Assembly (NCBI RefSeq): GCF_029689925.1 | Contig: NZ_CP121445.1 | Coordinates: 4,324,501 to 4,388,500, forward strand | DNA: 64,000 nucleotides | Source of the DNA: Anaerocolumna sp. AGMB13025 | Lineage (GTDB): Bacteria; Bacillota; Clostridia; Lachnospirales; Lachnospiraceae | Direction of reading: 5' to 3' | In this document: one piece after another, positions 7,368 through 17,098 of the stretch | Position numbering within the stretch: position 1 is the first letter of the stretch | Layout: each line of letters starts with the position of its first letter | The notes under the pieces: model-generated | The model's input: the letters and a program-made list of their open reading frames with translations, nothing else | Database searches by the model: none | What the model was told of the DNA's origin: nothing | Translations under genes and position numbers: made by a program

Positions 7368-9215
7368 TTATATCGCTTCCGGCATTTTTCCCATCTGGCT
7401 GATTACCATATTAAAATACCGCCCTTTCCGCTCCATAAGGCTTTTATGATTTCCGCTTTCTAATATTTTACCATCACCGATTACCATAATATAATCCGCA
7501 TCCCGTATGGTAGATAAACGGTGGGCAATTAAAAAGCTGGTGCGGTTTTTCATCAGATTGAGGAACGCATGCTGGATATCTTTCTCCGTTTTGGTGTCTA
7601 CACTGCTGGTTGCTTCATCCAGTATCAAGATCGGACTGTCACATAAGACTGCTCTGGCTATGGCAATCAGCTGACGCTGTCCCTGGCTTAAGGTGTCTGC
7701 GGCTCCGGATACCATGGTGTAATAGCCTTTTGGGAGCTTGGATATAAAATCATGGGCACGAGCTATTTTGGCAGCCTGTATTACCTGTTCGTTGGCAGCA
7801 TCCGTTTGGGAATAACGGATATTATCCATAATGGTTCCGGTAAATAGACAGGTATCCTGAAGTACGACTGAAAAGCACTTTCTTAAGCTGTTACGTTTAA
7901 CCTGGGTAATAGGAACCTCATCAATCAAAATAGTTCCGCTGTCCACATCATAAAACCGGGTCAATAAGTTGACTATGGTTGTTTTTCCTGCACCGGTTTC
8001 TCCAACTAAAGCAACCGTATCTCCGGCCTTTACCTTAAAACTTACATCTTTAAGAATAGGGTTGGTTTTATCGTAGGAAAAATATACATGTTCAAAGGTA
8101 ACATTACCCTGGGGCTGATCCATCTCCACCGCCTCTTCTTCATCCGGTGTTTCTTCCAGGTGATCTAATATTTCAAAAACACGTTCTGCACCTGCCAGGG
8201 CGGACTGGATGGTATTAAACATACCGGCAACCGCATTAAGGGGCTGGGCAAACTGTTTGGAATAGCTTAAGAAACTGACAACGGTACCGACTAAAAGTCC
8301 ATAACCTACAGAGAGAATACCTCCCACAATTGCCACCACCGCAAAGACGAAATTATTGATTACGTTCATGAGGGGCATCATAAAGCCGGACCATACCTGG
8401 GCTTTATAACTGCTGTCAAAGAGCTTTTCATTAATCTCACCGAACTGCTGCAGCACATCTTCTTGCTTGTCAAAGGCCTTAACCATTTTAAGCCCCAGAA
8501 TATTTTCTTCAATTACACCGTTTAAGGTCCCAAGGCTTTGCTGCTGGGCTTTAAAATACGACCTGCTCCTTGATGCAATGCCTCTGGTTAACAGCATAAC
8601 CAGCGGAACACACAATAATACTACCAGGGTCAAGGGTATATTCAGTTCAATCATTACTGCCAGAGAACCAACCAGAGTCAGGATACTTGATATTAGCTGG
8701 GTAGTGGTCTGGGCTATGGTGGAACTGATATTATCAACATCATTGGTTATTCTGCTCATGGTATCTCCGTGGGAGCGGGTATCATAAAACTTAAGGGGAA
8801 GCCTTTGCATCTTTTCAAAGAAATCCGACCGCAGCGTAAATACAAGCTTTTGTGAAATCTTTAGCATAATAATACCGTTAACCCAGGATATGATCCAATT
8901 GGTAATATAAAGAACTGCAATAACACTCAAGGTTACAATCAGTCGGTTTATATCTACGGTTCTGTGTAAGATATCAAAGGTATTAAAGGTTTTTCCAATG
9001 AATAAGGGTATCCCCACAGAAATCAAAGAAGAAACTACGGTGAGTAACATTGCTATAAAAATTGTCTTAGCCCAACGCATGTATATTTTAACAATTCGCA
9101 GTAAGGTGCCTTTGGCATTTTTGGGTTTTGCACCCGGGGCAAAGCGGTTATGTCCACCGCCGAATCTACCCATTGCCGGTACTTTTGCTTCCTGTCTGGT
9201 AAATTGCTGTGCCAT
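7368..9215 (-). CDS. ABC exporter half-transporter, catalytic (consensus) subunit
   Basis: A 615-residue fusion of a six-helix transmembrane domain (after a hydrophilic 45-residue N-tail) and a nucleotide-binding domain. Walker A GETGAGKTT is at about 403-411, the signature reads LSQGQRQLIAIARAV, and Walker B (LILDEATSSVD) keeps the catalytic glutamate. The H-loop is LIAHRLSTI. Its neighbour four bases upstream has a degenerate site, so the two should form one asymmetric heterodimer of the TM287/288, LmrCD or YheI/YheH type, exporting drugs, lipids or peptides. The ATG follows AAGGAGG. It is the last of four ABC genes. Confidence 0.92.
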   Translation of the reverse strand: MAQQFTRQEAKVPAMGRFGGGHNRFAPGAKPKNAKGTLLRIVKIYMRWAKTIFIAMLLTVVSSLISVGIPLFIGKTFNTFDILHRTVDINRLIVTLSVIAVLYITNWIISWVNGIIMLKISQKLVFTLRSDFFEKMQRLPLKFYDTRSHGDTMSRITNDVDNISSTIAQTTTQLISSILTLVGSLAVMIELNIPLTLVVLLCVPLVMLLTRGIASRSRSYFKAQQQSLGTLNGVIEENILGLKMVKAFDKQEDVLQQFGEINEKLFDSSYKAQVWSGFMMPLMNVINNFVFAVVAIVGGILSVGYGLLVGTVVSFLSYSKQFAQPLNAVAGMFNTIQSALAGAERVFEILDHLEETPDEEEAVEMDQPQGNVTFEHVYFSYDKTNPILKDVSFKVKAGDTVALVGETGAGKTTIVNLLTRFYDVDSGTILIDEVPITQVKRNSLRKCFSVVLQDTCLFTGTIMDNIRYSQTDAANEQVIQAAKIARAHDFISKLPKGYYTMVSGAADTLSQGQRQLIAIARAVLCDSPILILDEATSSVDTKTEKDIQHAFLNLMKNRTSFLIAHRLSTIRDADYIMVIGDGKILESGNHKSLMERKGRYFNMVISQMGKMPEAI

Positions 9216-9218
9216 ATC

Positions 9219-10937
9219 TTATGCCTCCTTGCTGCTTTCTATCTGTGTCTTATAAATATCCTGATATATTTCACATCGTTCCATCAGTTCCTGATGTGTT
9301 CCAAATCCTGCTTTTTCTCCGTTATCCATAACCAATATCTTATCTGCAAACATGGCAGTGCCGCAGCGCTGGGTAATGGTAATAACCGTCTGGCTTTTCG
9401 TTTCAGAATTTAAGTTATTCCTTACCTTTGCTTCCGTGACTGCATCCAGAGCGCTGGTGGCATCATCCAGTATCAGTATGGGTGAATTCTTAAGTAACCC
9501 TCTGGCAATGGAGATGCGCTGTTTCTGTCCACCGGATATATTAACTCCGGCACTTCCTAACAGACTTTTCGTTCCCTCAGACATCTGTCTGATAAAACCG
9601 GCTTCTGCTTTGGTAATTGCCTCTTCCACCAGGGTATCCTCCGCCGTTTTATCTCCCCATCTTATATTTTGGGCTACAGTTCCTGAAAATAACATAGGTT
9701 TTTGGGGCACAATGGCTATGTCACTCCGGACCGTATCTATCTTTAACTCTTTGATGTCATTACCACTTAATAGTATCTTACCCATATTTACGTCATAAAA
9801 CCGGAGTAAAAGCCAGGCAATTGTTGACTTTCCACTGCCGGTGGGTCCGATGATTGCCAGAGTCTCACCGTTTTTCACCTGAAAGGACAGATCTTTTATG
9901 GCCGGAACACCGCTGCCGCCAGGATATGCAAAAGTAACATCTTTAAATTCAATATCTCCGTTTAATTCTTTTACTTCTCCCTTTCTTGCAAAATCACTGT
10001 CGCAGTCAAACACTTCTTTAATACGTGCCGTAGATGCCTTGGTACGTACAAAAGTGTTAAATATATTGGTAATCATAACAAGAGAGGTTAGAATCTGAGC
10101 CATATAAATGGTAAATGCCGTAATATCTCCCGGGGTAGCAAGGTTCAAAGTGAACAGCCTGCTCCCGGTAAAAATTACGATTACTGTGCCGATTCCTACC
10201 GTAAGTGTCATTAGAGGTGCAATAAAGGTAATAATCATCTGGGAGGACACACCCTTTTTCATGAGGTTACTATTGGCTTCCCAAAACCGCATTGTTTCCT
10301 TATCATAAGTACCAAAGGCTTTGACAAGACGCACACCGATTAAATATTCCTGCACCGTTAAGTTGACCTTATCCATTGCTTTTTGCAGCTGATAAAACCT
10401 GGGATAGCTTAATTTCATACTTACTATAATTAAAATTGCAACGATAGCAACAATGCCGTAAATAATCAGGCTCAGCCTTAAATTAAGGAGACTGGCCAGT
10501 ATAATACTGCCGATACAGGTAATAGGAGCTTTCAGGAATATTCGCATGATTCCGTTTACAAACATGGTTACCTGTGCGGTATCATTGGTCATTCTGGTAA
10601 TAAGGGAACCGCTTTCTATTTTGTCTGCACTGACTTCTGAAAAGTTAATGATTTTCTTAAATACATCATAACGAAGATCTGCTCCCATACGCTGGGATAC
10701 CTTGCTGGCCAGAATATTACGGGTTACCGCAAAGCAGGCTCCCACTGCCGTTACCAGTAACATAAGCAATCCCCAATAATAAACATGGGATAGAGAACCC
10801 TGTTCAATTCCTGTATTAATAATATTAGACATTAAGGTTGGCCCTAACAGGTCACAGAATGCCTCCAAAATTACACACAAAACTGCAATAATAAACGGAA
10901 ATTTATACATTTTAAAATACTTACTGTATAACTGCAT
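9219..10937 (-). CDS. ABC exporter half-transporter, degenerate-site subunit
   Basis: A 572-residue six-helix plus ATPase protein. Walker A GPTGSGKST (about 363-371) and signature ISGGQKQRISIARGL are intact. Walker B ends LILDDATSALD, with Asp in place of the catalytic Glu, and the H-loop reads ITQRCGT, with Gln in place of His. These are the hallmarks of the non-hydrolysing site of heterodimeric exporters; its intact signature completes the active site formed with the Walker motifs of its partner at 7368-9215. The gene starts 60 bases after the previous ABC gene. Confidence 0.92.
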   Translation of the reverse strand: MQLYSKYFKMYKFPFIIAVLCVILEAFCDLLGPTLMSNIINTGIEQGSLSHVYYWGLLMLLVTAVGACFAVTRNILASKVSQRMGADLRYDVFKKIINFSEVSADKIESGSLITRMTNDTAQVTMFVNGIMRIFLKAPITCIGSIILASLLNLRLSLIIYGIVAIVAILIIVSMKLSYPRFYQLQKAMDKVNLTVQEYLIGVRLVKAFGTYDKETMRFWEANSNLMKKGVSSQMIITFIAPLMTLTVGIGTVIVIFTGSRLFTLNLATPGDITAFTIYMAQILTSLVMITNIFNTFVRTKASTARIKEVFDCDSDFARKGEVKELNGDIEFKDVTFAYPGGSGVPAIKDLSFQVKNGETLAIIGPTGSGKSTIAWLLLRFYDVNMGKILLSGNDIKELKIDTVRSDIAIVPQKPMLFSGTVAQNIRWGDKTAEDTLVEEAITKAEAGFIRQMSEGTKSLLGSAGVNISGGQKQRISIARGLLKNSPILILDDATSALDAVTEAKVRNNLNSETKSQTVITITQRCGTAMFADKILVMDNGEKAGFGTHQELMERCEIYQDIYKTQIESSKEA

Positions 10938-10997
10938 GATAAAAATCCTCTCTTCTTTACAAAATTTAAACTAGATACTGTAAAGCCATTCTGACAA

Positions 10998-12782
10998 TTA
11001 ACTTAATACCATACTTCTGTAATAGCTTCTCTTTTCCATCAGTTCTTCATGATTACCGCTTTCCACTATCCTGCCGTGATCCAGTACGATAATTTTATCT
11101 GCATTCCGTATGGTGGAAAGTCTATGGGCTATAATCAGGGCCGTTCTGTTCCTGGCCATACTTTCTATGGCCTTTTGAATCAGTATTTCTGTCTGGGAAT
11201 CAATGTTGGCGGTTGCTTCATCCAAAACAATAATAGAAGGATCATGAGCAATGGCTCTGGCAAAGGAAATAAGCTGCCGTTGACCTGCCGAAAGGGTATT
11301 TCCCCTTTCCATTACTGGTTCATTTATCCTGCCTGGGAGGCTCTCTACAAAGTCTCTGGCATAGGAAGCTCTGACTGCTTCTTCTATTTTCATAGCATCG
11401 ATATCATCGTTTAAGGATATATTCTTGCTTATAGTCTCAGAAAATAAGAATACATCCTGTAATACAACTGCAATATTCCGCCTTAAGTCCCTTTTCTTGA
11501 TTTTATTAATATTAACTCCGTTAATGAGTATTTCACCTTGTTGTATCTTATAAAATCCGCTGATCAGGCTGATTATAGTGGTCTTACCTGCTCCGGTCTG
11601 CCCAACGAACGCAGCAGTCTGACCGCTTCCTACGGTAAAGCTAACATCTTTAAGAATCCAGTCCTGGTCGTTATAGGAAAACCAGACATGCTTAAATTCA
11701 ATATTTCCATCAAGGCGCTCTGCTTCTCTTCCTTCATCCAGGTCTTCAAGGTTGTCTTTCTGGTCCAACAGCTCAAAGATACGGTCAGCTGAGACGAATG
11801 CCGATTGGATATTGGTATAATTGTCGGCAAGATCGGATATGGGCTCAAAAAATTGCTGGATATATGTAGTAAAGGCATATAAAATACCAATCTGCAAAGT
11901 CTGGCCAGCAATCTTGTTCATACCATACCAGAGTAATACAGCAACCGTTATATTCCGAAAGACGCTGGCAGCAGGCTTTAAAAAGCTGTTCATCCAGACC
12001 TGGAAGGAGGTTGTTTTATAATAGCCGTCATTTAATTCCTTAAAATCCTTTTTACGTTCTGCTTCACCATGAAAAATCTGAATCAGTTTCATTCCTGACA
12101 GGTTTTCTGCCATAAAGCCGTTGATTCGTCCAATCAGTATTTTCATTTTGCCAAAATTCTGCTTTATCTTGGAACGCAGTAAAAAGATAAAAAGAAACAT
12201 GACCGGAATTACACAAAATGAAACAAGGGTAAGTTTTACATCCATAATAAACATGGCAAAAACAATACCAAGTATTAAAAATACATCCCGAAAGAAACTC
12301 ATCAATACATCCGTATATAGATTACTTAAGGCTTCCACATCATTGGTAGCTCTGGTAATCAGGCTTCCCGCGGAAGTTTTATCCAGATAACTTAAAGGTA
12401 GAAGCTGAATTGTTTTAAATACCTGACCCCGAAGGGTGCGTAAAATCTCCTGACCGGCTTTATTTATAAGGTTGACCCGAAGGATATTTAAGTATCCGCC
12501 AATAAGTACCACAGAAAAATAGAGGATTCCCATTCCGGTCAGAGAGTAGAGACCTTTTTGCAAAGTATTCCTGGTAAGGAAATCATCTATTACAATCTTA
12601 AGGATAAAAGGCTTAGCAAGCATGGCTGCATTGACTAATAGTACACAAAAAGCCGCTAATATAATTTTCTTTAAATGGGGGATATTTAAAGACATCAGCC
12701 TTTTAAAGCTTTGTTTTTTATAAGTCGGTTCCTCAGATGGCTTCTGCTTTTGCTGTGACAAATTGATATTGGTAGATTTCAT
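10998..12782 (-). CDS. ABC exporter half-transporter, catalytic subunit of the second pair
   Basis: About 594 residues: hydrophilic N-tail, six membrane helices, then an ATPase domain with Walker A GQTGAGKTT (about residue 392), signature LSAGQRQLISFARAI, Walker B IIVLDEATANID with Glu present, and H-loop IIAHRLSTI. The open frame reaches 12803, but the start at 12782 is preceded by an AAGGGGGG site with good spacing. This gives a 50-base overlap with the upstream ABC gene and suggests tight translational coupling. It should pair with that gene's degenerate product. Confidence 0.9.
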   Translation of the reverse strand: MKSTNINLSQQKQKPSEEPTYKKQSFKRLMSLNIPHLKKIILAAFCVLLVNAAMLAKPFILKIVIDDFLTRNTLQKGLYSLTGMGILYFSVVLIGGYLNILRVNLINKAGQEILRTLRGQVFKTIQLLPLSYLDKTSAGSLITRATNDVEALSNLYTDVLMSFFRDVFLILGIVFAMFIMDVKLTLVSFCVIPVMFLFIFLLRSKIKQNFGKMKILIGRINGFMAENLSGMKLIQIFHGEAERKKDFKELNDGYYKTTSFQVWMNSFLKPAASVFRNITVAVLLWYGMNKIAGQTLQIGILYAFTTYIQQFFEPISDLADNYTNIQSAFVSADRIFELLDQKDNLEDLDEGREAERLDGNIEFKHVWFSYNDQDWILKDVSFTVGSGQTAAFVGQTGAGKTTIISLISGFYKIQQGEILINGVNINKIKKRDLRRNIAVVLQDVFLFSETISKNISLNDDIDAMKIEEAVRASYARDFVESLPGRINEPVMERGNTLSAGQRQLISFARAIAHDPSIIVLDEATANIDSQTEILIQKAIESMARNRTALIIAHRLSTIRNADKIIVLDHGRIVESGNHEELMEKRSYYRSMVLS

Positions 12783-14472
12783 TGTAAATTCCCCCCTTCC
12801 CAAGCAGCTGTGAATGAGTTCCTCTTTCCTTAATTTCTCCCTTGTCTAAGACAAGGATCTCGTCTGCCTCCATGATTGCTGATATCCTGCTTGCAACGAT
12901 TATTGTGGTTTTATTCTCTCTTAGATTCCTTAAATTAGACAGGATTTCTGATTCCGTAACCGTATCTACTGCCGAAAGAGCATCGTCTAAGATAAGGACT
13001 TCTGGGTTTCTTATGAGGGCTCTTGCAATGGAAACCCTCTGCTTTTGCCCTCCGGAGATGTTAACTCCTCTTTCCCCTAATATAGTCTCAAAACCCTCCG
13101 GAAGTTCCATAATACTCTGATAGATGCAGCTGTTTTTCGCGGCTTCTTCCACCTCCTCCTCTGTATAGATATCCTTAAAGAATCTGATATTGTCAGAAAT
13201 GGAGGCTCGAAAGAGAAAATTATCCTGAGGTACGACACCAATTCCGTTTCTTAAGGCTTCCAGTTTAAAGTCATTGATATCGGTATCTCCAAAGGATATG
13301 TGTCCATTATTTACGTTATACAGTTTTAGCAGGAGATTGACCAGGGTACTTTTTCCAGAACCAGTTTTTCCTATAATACCCAGGGTATGACCTCCAGGTA
13401 TGGTGATGCTGATATTTTTAAGGGACTCTTTCTTTGCACCTGGATATGTAAAGGATAGATTCTTTATGTTTATGGCTTCTTCCTTTAGTTCCTGTATTAG
13501 ACCTGTATCTTTGATCTGGGGGGTTACACCCATAATTTCATTTAATCTGCCAAGTGAGGCCATACCTCTTTGAAAAATTGTTATTACCTGGCCAATAGAT
13601 AAAACCGGAGCTAATATCATGGTAAGATAACCGTTAAAAGCAATAAAGTCACCTAAAGAAATACTTCCTTTCAACACCAGGTTTCCTCCCCAAATAAGAT
13701 TCGCCACAAAACTTACGGTAAAACATAATTCAATTAGGGGGGATAAAAAAGCCGATACCCGGACCATACTCAGATTCGTCTCCACCATCTGATTATTTAA
13801 TTGTTCAAACCGCTCAACTTCCTTATCTTCCTGGACATAGGCTTTAATCACCCGCATGCCGTTTATATTCTCATTCACACGGTCTGATATGGAAGCAAAG
13901 GTCTCCTGGACTTTTTTAAACCGCTTCTTAACTAATTTACCGATATGAATCATGATAAAAACCATGAGAGGAATCGGTATCAGGGAAAGCAGGGTCAGCT
14001 GCCAGTTAACCGCATTTGCCATAGAATATATGGAGATAACACAGACTACTACACCATTTATGGCCATGGATAAGGCCGGACCCAGTGTCTGGCGAACCGC
14101 ATTAATATCGTTAATGGCATAAGCAATCAAGTCCCCGGTTTTTTTCTGGCTGTAGAATTCCGGGGACAGGATCTGAAAGTGATCAAAGAGCCTTTCCCTG
14201 ATATGGCATTCCAGTTTTCTTGCATTGCCAATGACCAGGTTTCTCCAAACGTAAGTAAATACAAAGGTACCCACGGCAATTAACAGGATGTAGCCAATGT
14301 TGGCATAGACACTCTCTGGCTTAAATCCCTTTACTTTTAGGATATCAACGGTATTCCCCAGAACCTTCGGAAAGAGCGTCTGAACATAAGAAGACAGGAA
14401 CATAAATATTAACCCTATTATATAGGAAAATTTATGTTCCCTGATAAATCCGATCAAAATATTTTTTTCCAT
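12733..14472 (-). CDS. ABC exporter half-transporter, degenerate-site subunit of the second pair
   Basis: A 579-residue half-transporter with Walker A GKTGSGKST (about residue 366), signature ISGGQKQRVSIARAL and Walker B LILDDALSAVD (Asp for Glu). The H-loop reads VASRISAI, serine replacing histidine. It is the first ABC gene of the run, 124 bases after the LacI-family stop, with GAGGGAC before its ATG. The E-type/D-type pattern is repeated in the next two genes, so the operon encodes two complete heterodimers rather than four independent exporters. The cargo is unknown; the adjacent LacI-type regulator would hint at a carbohydrate-related inducer, but that is only a guess from position. Confidence 0.92.
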   Translation of the reverse strand: MEKNILIGFIREHKFSYIIGLIFMFLSSYVQTLFPKVLGNTVDILKVKGFKPESVYANIGYILLIAVGTFVFTYVWRNLVIGNARKLECHIRERLFDHFQILSPEFYSQKKTGDLIAYAINDINAVRQTLGPALSMAINGVVVCVISIYSMANAVNWQLTLLSLIPIPLMVFIMIHIGKLVKKRFKKVQETFASISDRVNENINGMRVIKAYVQEDKEVERFEQLNNQMVETNLSMVRVSAFLSPLIELCFTVSFVANLIWGGNLVLKGSISLGDFIAFNGYLTMILAPVLSIGQVITIFQRGMASLGRLNEIMGVTPQIKDTGLIQELKEEAINIKNLSFTYPGAKKESLKNISITIPGGHTLGIIGKTGSGKSTLVNLLLKLYNVNNGHISFGDTDINDFKLEALRNGIGVVPQDNFLFRASISDNIRFFKDIYTEEEVEEAAKNSCIYQSIMELPEGFETILGERGVNISGGQKQRVSIARALIRNPEVLILDDALSAVDTVTESEILSNLRNLRENKTTIIVASRISAIMEADEILVLDKGEIKERGTHSQLLGKGGIYNEIYQYQFVTAKAEAI

Positions 14473-14596
14473 TTTCTGTCCCTCTTGTTTTTATAGATAA
14501 TTCTAATTCCATTCATTCTTCAATACCTGAGAGAATCTGTAAAGATTATAGTTGCAAAATAAATCTTGGAGGTTTGAATTTCTCAGCTTTATCAAC

Positions 14597-15598
14597 TTAC
14601 TCAGGAGTTTCGACATAGGTGCGTACGGAATCCCGCTCTACCAAAGTACTGTGGATTAATATATTTTCATAGGGTTTATCCGGCCTCTTCAGTCGTTTCA
14701 GAAGAAGACCTACCGTAGTTTCACAGGCATAATCAATATAAAGTTCCATCGTAGTGAGTGCCGGAATGCCAAGTGCCGACATCTCCGTATTTCCATATCC
14801 CATGACAGATATATCCTCCGGTACTTTTATTCCCTTCTCATGCAGGTGCCGGATTAATTTCATTGCCACGTAATCCCACTGACAGATAAAAGCAGTCGGT
14901 CCCTGTTTTTCTTTTAACACCCTGTCAATTTCCTCAAATTTCTCTTCCCCATATACAAAGAAATCCTTATTGACAGGTATCTCATTTTCTTCCAGTGCGG
15001 ATATAATTCCAAGTACTTTTTCTTTACAGGCATATCCGTTATTGTTGCCCAGATAACCAATTCTCTTATGTCCCTTTTGAATCAGATAATCACACTGCAT
15101 ATAACCGCCCCGGTTAAAATTGTACCAGATACTGTCGCCGTCCTTGGCAGGGGAATATCCGATGTAATATACATAATTGCTGATTCTTCTGGTCAATAAT
15201 TCTATATAAGCTTTTTCAAATCCTCCTAAAAAGATAAGTCCGTCATAATGACTACCCTTCTGTAATCTGGAAGGCAGCAATAATTCTGCCTGGTTTTTCT
15301 TATCCGCAAATTCCATATCATAATCGCATTCTGCCACCTGTAAGGCCGTTTCCATTCCCTGCATAATGTGGCTGAAATTACTGTTATCCTGGATAAAGGG
15401 CTTCTGATGGAGTACCAGTATCTTATGTCTATCAGGATTTTTTGCTCTTAAGTAACCCATCTCATTAGCTGTAAGCAATACTTTTTCTCTTAACTCTTCA
15501 CTTACACCTTCCTGTCCGGATAAGGCTCTGCTGACCGATATGGTTGATATGCCCAGCTCTTTTGCTATATCGGACAGCTTAATTTTATCGTTTTTCAT
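14597..15598 (-). CDS. LacI/GalR-family transcriptional regulator
   Basis: A 333-residue regulator. The N-terminal helix-turn-helix (KLSDIAKELGISTISVSRALSGQEGVSEELREKV) is typical of LacI/PurR proteins, with the hinge segment ending near residue 60. The rest is a periplasmic-binding-protein-like sugar sensor domain. It should repress promoters until a sugar or nucleotide ligand binds. Its own leader contains the two-hairpin element at 15612-15680 and a palindrome ATAACGTTAT at 15791-15800, which suggests layered control including autoregulation. It could control the ABC exporter genes downstream in the same direction. Confidence 0.92.
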   Translation of the reverse strand: MKNDKIKLSDIAKELGISTISVSRALSGQEGVSEELREKVLLTANEMGYLRAKNPDRHKILVLHQKPFIQDNSNFSHIMQGMETALQVAECDYDMEFADKKNQAELLLPSRLQKGSHYDGLIFLGGFEKAYIELLTRRISNYVYYIGYSPAKDGDSIWYNFNRGGYMQCDYLIQKGHKRIGYLGNNNGYACKEKVLGIISALEENEIPVNKDFFVYGEEKFEEIDRVLKEKQGPTAFICQWDYVAMKLIRHLHEKGIKVPEDISVMGYGNTEMSALGIPALTTMELYIDYACETTVGLLLKRLKRPDKPYENILIHSTLVERDSVRTYVETPE

Positions 15599-15611
15599 AG
15601 TAAAATCCGTT

Positions 15612-15680
15612 GGATACCGCAGACCTGCTGCGATACTGCCACATAGAAAAGTTGAAAGAATAAACTGTGGCTTCCTTTCT
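15612..15680 (-). promoter_or_regulatory. two-hairpin 5' leader element, copy 1 (LacI gene)
   Basis: Read on the minus strand, GAAAGGAAGCCACA is followed by about 22 variable bases, then TGTGGCAGTATCGCA, seven bases, and TGCGGTATCC. GCCACA pairs with TGTGGC, and TATCGCA pairs with TGCGGTA, giving two adjacent stems that end 14 bases before the ATG. The same arrangement occurs at 38321-38405 before an unrelated gene. It behaves like a structured leader or a small mobile palindrome; I do not recognise a described class. Confidence 0.6.
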
Positions 15681-15790
15681 TATTTTTAGATTTTCTTTCA
15701 ACCATAAAATCTATATTTATATAAAGTTCTTTTGATTCAATTTTATATCGCTATTTGTATTATACTTGTTACGTTACTTAATTGCAATAT

Positions 15791-15800
15791 ATAACGTTAT
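15791..15800. promoter_or_regulatory. candidate LacI-type operator upstream of the LacI-family gene
   Basis: ATAACGTTAT is a perfect palindrome with the central CG typical of LacI/PurR-family operators. It lies about 190 bases upstream of the regulator start in an AT-rich promoter region. A half-similar GTTACGTTAC lies at 15767-15776. The remaining bases of this 391-base gap hold the leader element and a terminator. Confidence 0.4.
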
Positions 15801-15878
15801 TTATCAATTATATATTACGCTATAATCCAAACAACATAATTATATTTTCTGAATTATTATGTTTCATCAACAAAAAAG

Positions 15879-15913
15879 CGGTAACATACAGACAATCAGA
15901 CCATATGTTACCA
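15879..15913 (-). terminator. terminator of the LRR-metallophosphoesterase unit
   Basis: GGTAACATA (15880-15888) and TATGTTACC (15904-15912) form a perfect nine-pair stem. On the minus strand it is followed by GCTTTTTTG. It lies about 77 bases past the metallophosphoesterase stop. Confidence 0.8.
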
Positions 15914-15989
15914 GTTTATATTAGCTATATTTTATTTATTTTATAATTTATCCAAATTTATAAAGTTCTTTTACCCTAAATACCATATT

Positions 15990-17063
15990 CTATTCCACAA
16001 CCAGATCTTCTCCTGCACCAAATTTCGTAAAGGAAATCCTGTTCTGCACAAGGTCAACTGTAACCGCATTTAGACAGATCTCCGAAGTTGTACCGACGGT
16101 TCTAGCCGGAGCCTGCGGGTTACTGGCTGACTTTTTCGGGCAGTCATTCCAGGTACTGATATACCGGATGCCCTTTCGGATCAATACCTGTTCGCTATGG
16201 GTATGCCCATAAAAAAAGGCTATGATATTACCTTCTCCCTGTTCAGTAAAATCGACAGAAATATCCTGATGGAAATCACCTATTGCAGGAATTGATTTAT
16301 ATTTGGAACCCCCCCTAAATGCATCTACAATTCCAAGAAGGACATCCCCGTTACGCGCAAGGCTGTCGGAACCTATCATCCCTTCTTCAAAAGGATTAAC
16401 ATGGGTAAAGAAAATGACCTTCCAATCCTTGTCTGGTAATCTGAGTGCCTTATGTGTCAGCCAGTTTAACTGGGTATCAGAATAGGCGTAAGTACTTTGT
16501 CCTGAATATTTCCAGGCAGTGGGTACATCTTGATCAGACATATAAGGGATATCAATGGAATTAAGGAAAATTGCCCTGACTTTATATTTATCCATATCAT
16601 AGTAATAATACAGACCAGATTTGTTATCCGAATCAAAGTTAACAACTCCCTCCAGACCTTTAAACATAATATCAAACTGTTCCTGCGGAAGCATGGTACT
16701 TTTTATATTATCCGTACCTTCTGAGATAATTGAGTTATCATCATGATTACCTTTTACTGTGAAAAAGCGGTTGACTGTCAGAGTATCCATTAATTTAGAG
16801 GCTGTTTCTAAATGCTGATCTTTTGTTGGGGCATTATCTAAATTATCACCACAGCAGGCAGTGAATTCCGGTTTCAATTTACTGTTAATATAGTTTAAGG
16901 TATAAATATCAGCAAAGCTGGAGGTATTCGTTATATGGGAATCAGTATATAAAAGGAACTGTAAAGTATCTGAAGTTTGAAGATTTTCTGCTTTTAAAAT
17001 CTGTGAATCTGCCATTTGTTTTAGATAATACGGTATCATTTCATCATAGGTAACTTCTCTCAT
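15990..17063 (-). CDS. cytoplasmic calcineurin-like metallophosphoesterase
   Basis: About 357 residues with the full set of calcineurin-like motifs in order: D-x-H (YTDSHIT, near residues 41-43), G-D-x-x-D (CGDNLDN), G-N-H-D (KGNHDD), a lone His (FFTHVNP) and G-H-x-H (YGHTHSEQ). These bind two metal ions and hydrolyse phosphoesters; the substrate could be a nucleotide, a phosphodiester or a phosphoprotein. No signal peptide is visible. The open frame begins with a TTG at 17102 overlapping the LRR stop, but that start lacks a ribosome site. The ATG at 17063 follows GCAGG and is preferred. It lies directly downstream of a secreted LRR protein and shares its terminator. Confidence 0.88.
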   Translation of the reverse strand: MREVTYDEMIPYYLKQMADSQILKAENLQTSDTLQFLLYTDSHITNTSSFADIYTLNYINSKLKPEFTACCGDNLDNAPTKDQHLETASKLMDTLTVNRFFTVKGNHDDNSIISEGTDNIKSTMLPQEQFDIMFKGLEGVVNFDSDNKSGLYYYYDMDKYKVRAIFLNSIDIPYMSDQDVPTAWKYSGQSTYAYSDTQLNWLTHKALRLPDKDWKVIFFTHVNPFEEGMIGSDSLARNGDVLLGIVDAFRGGSKYKSIPAIGDFHQDISVDFTEQGEGNIIAFFYGHTHSEQVLIRKGIRYISTWNDCPKKSASNPQAPARTVGTTSEICLNAVTVDLVQNRISFTKFGAGEDLVVE

Positions 17064-17098
17064 ATTATTAGACCTGCATTCCAATTTATTTTTAGTTG

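Noticed and set aside
7169..7402. 77-residue hydrophobic open frame in the gap before the ABC operon
   Set aside because: It has no ribosome site, runs through the ABC terminator and into the antisense of the last ABC gene.
9219..10937. ABC subunits with Asp Walker B and altered H-loop as pseudogenes
   Set aside because: The frames are intact and the pattern is normal for degenerate-site subunits of heterodimeric exporters.
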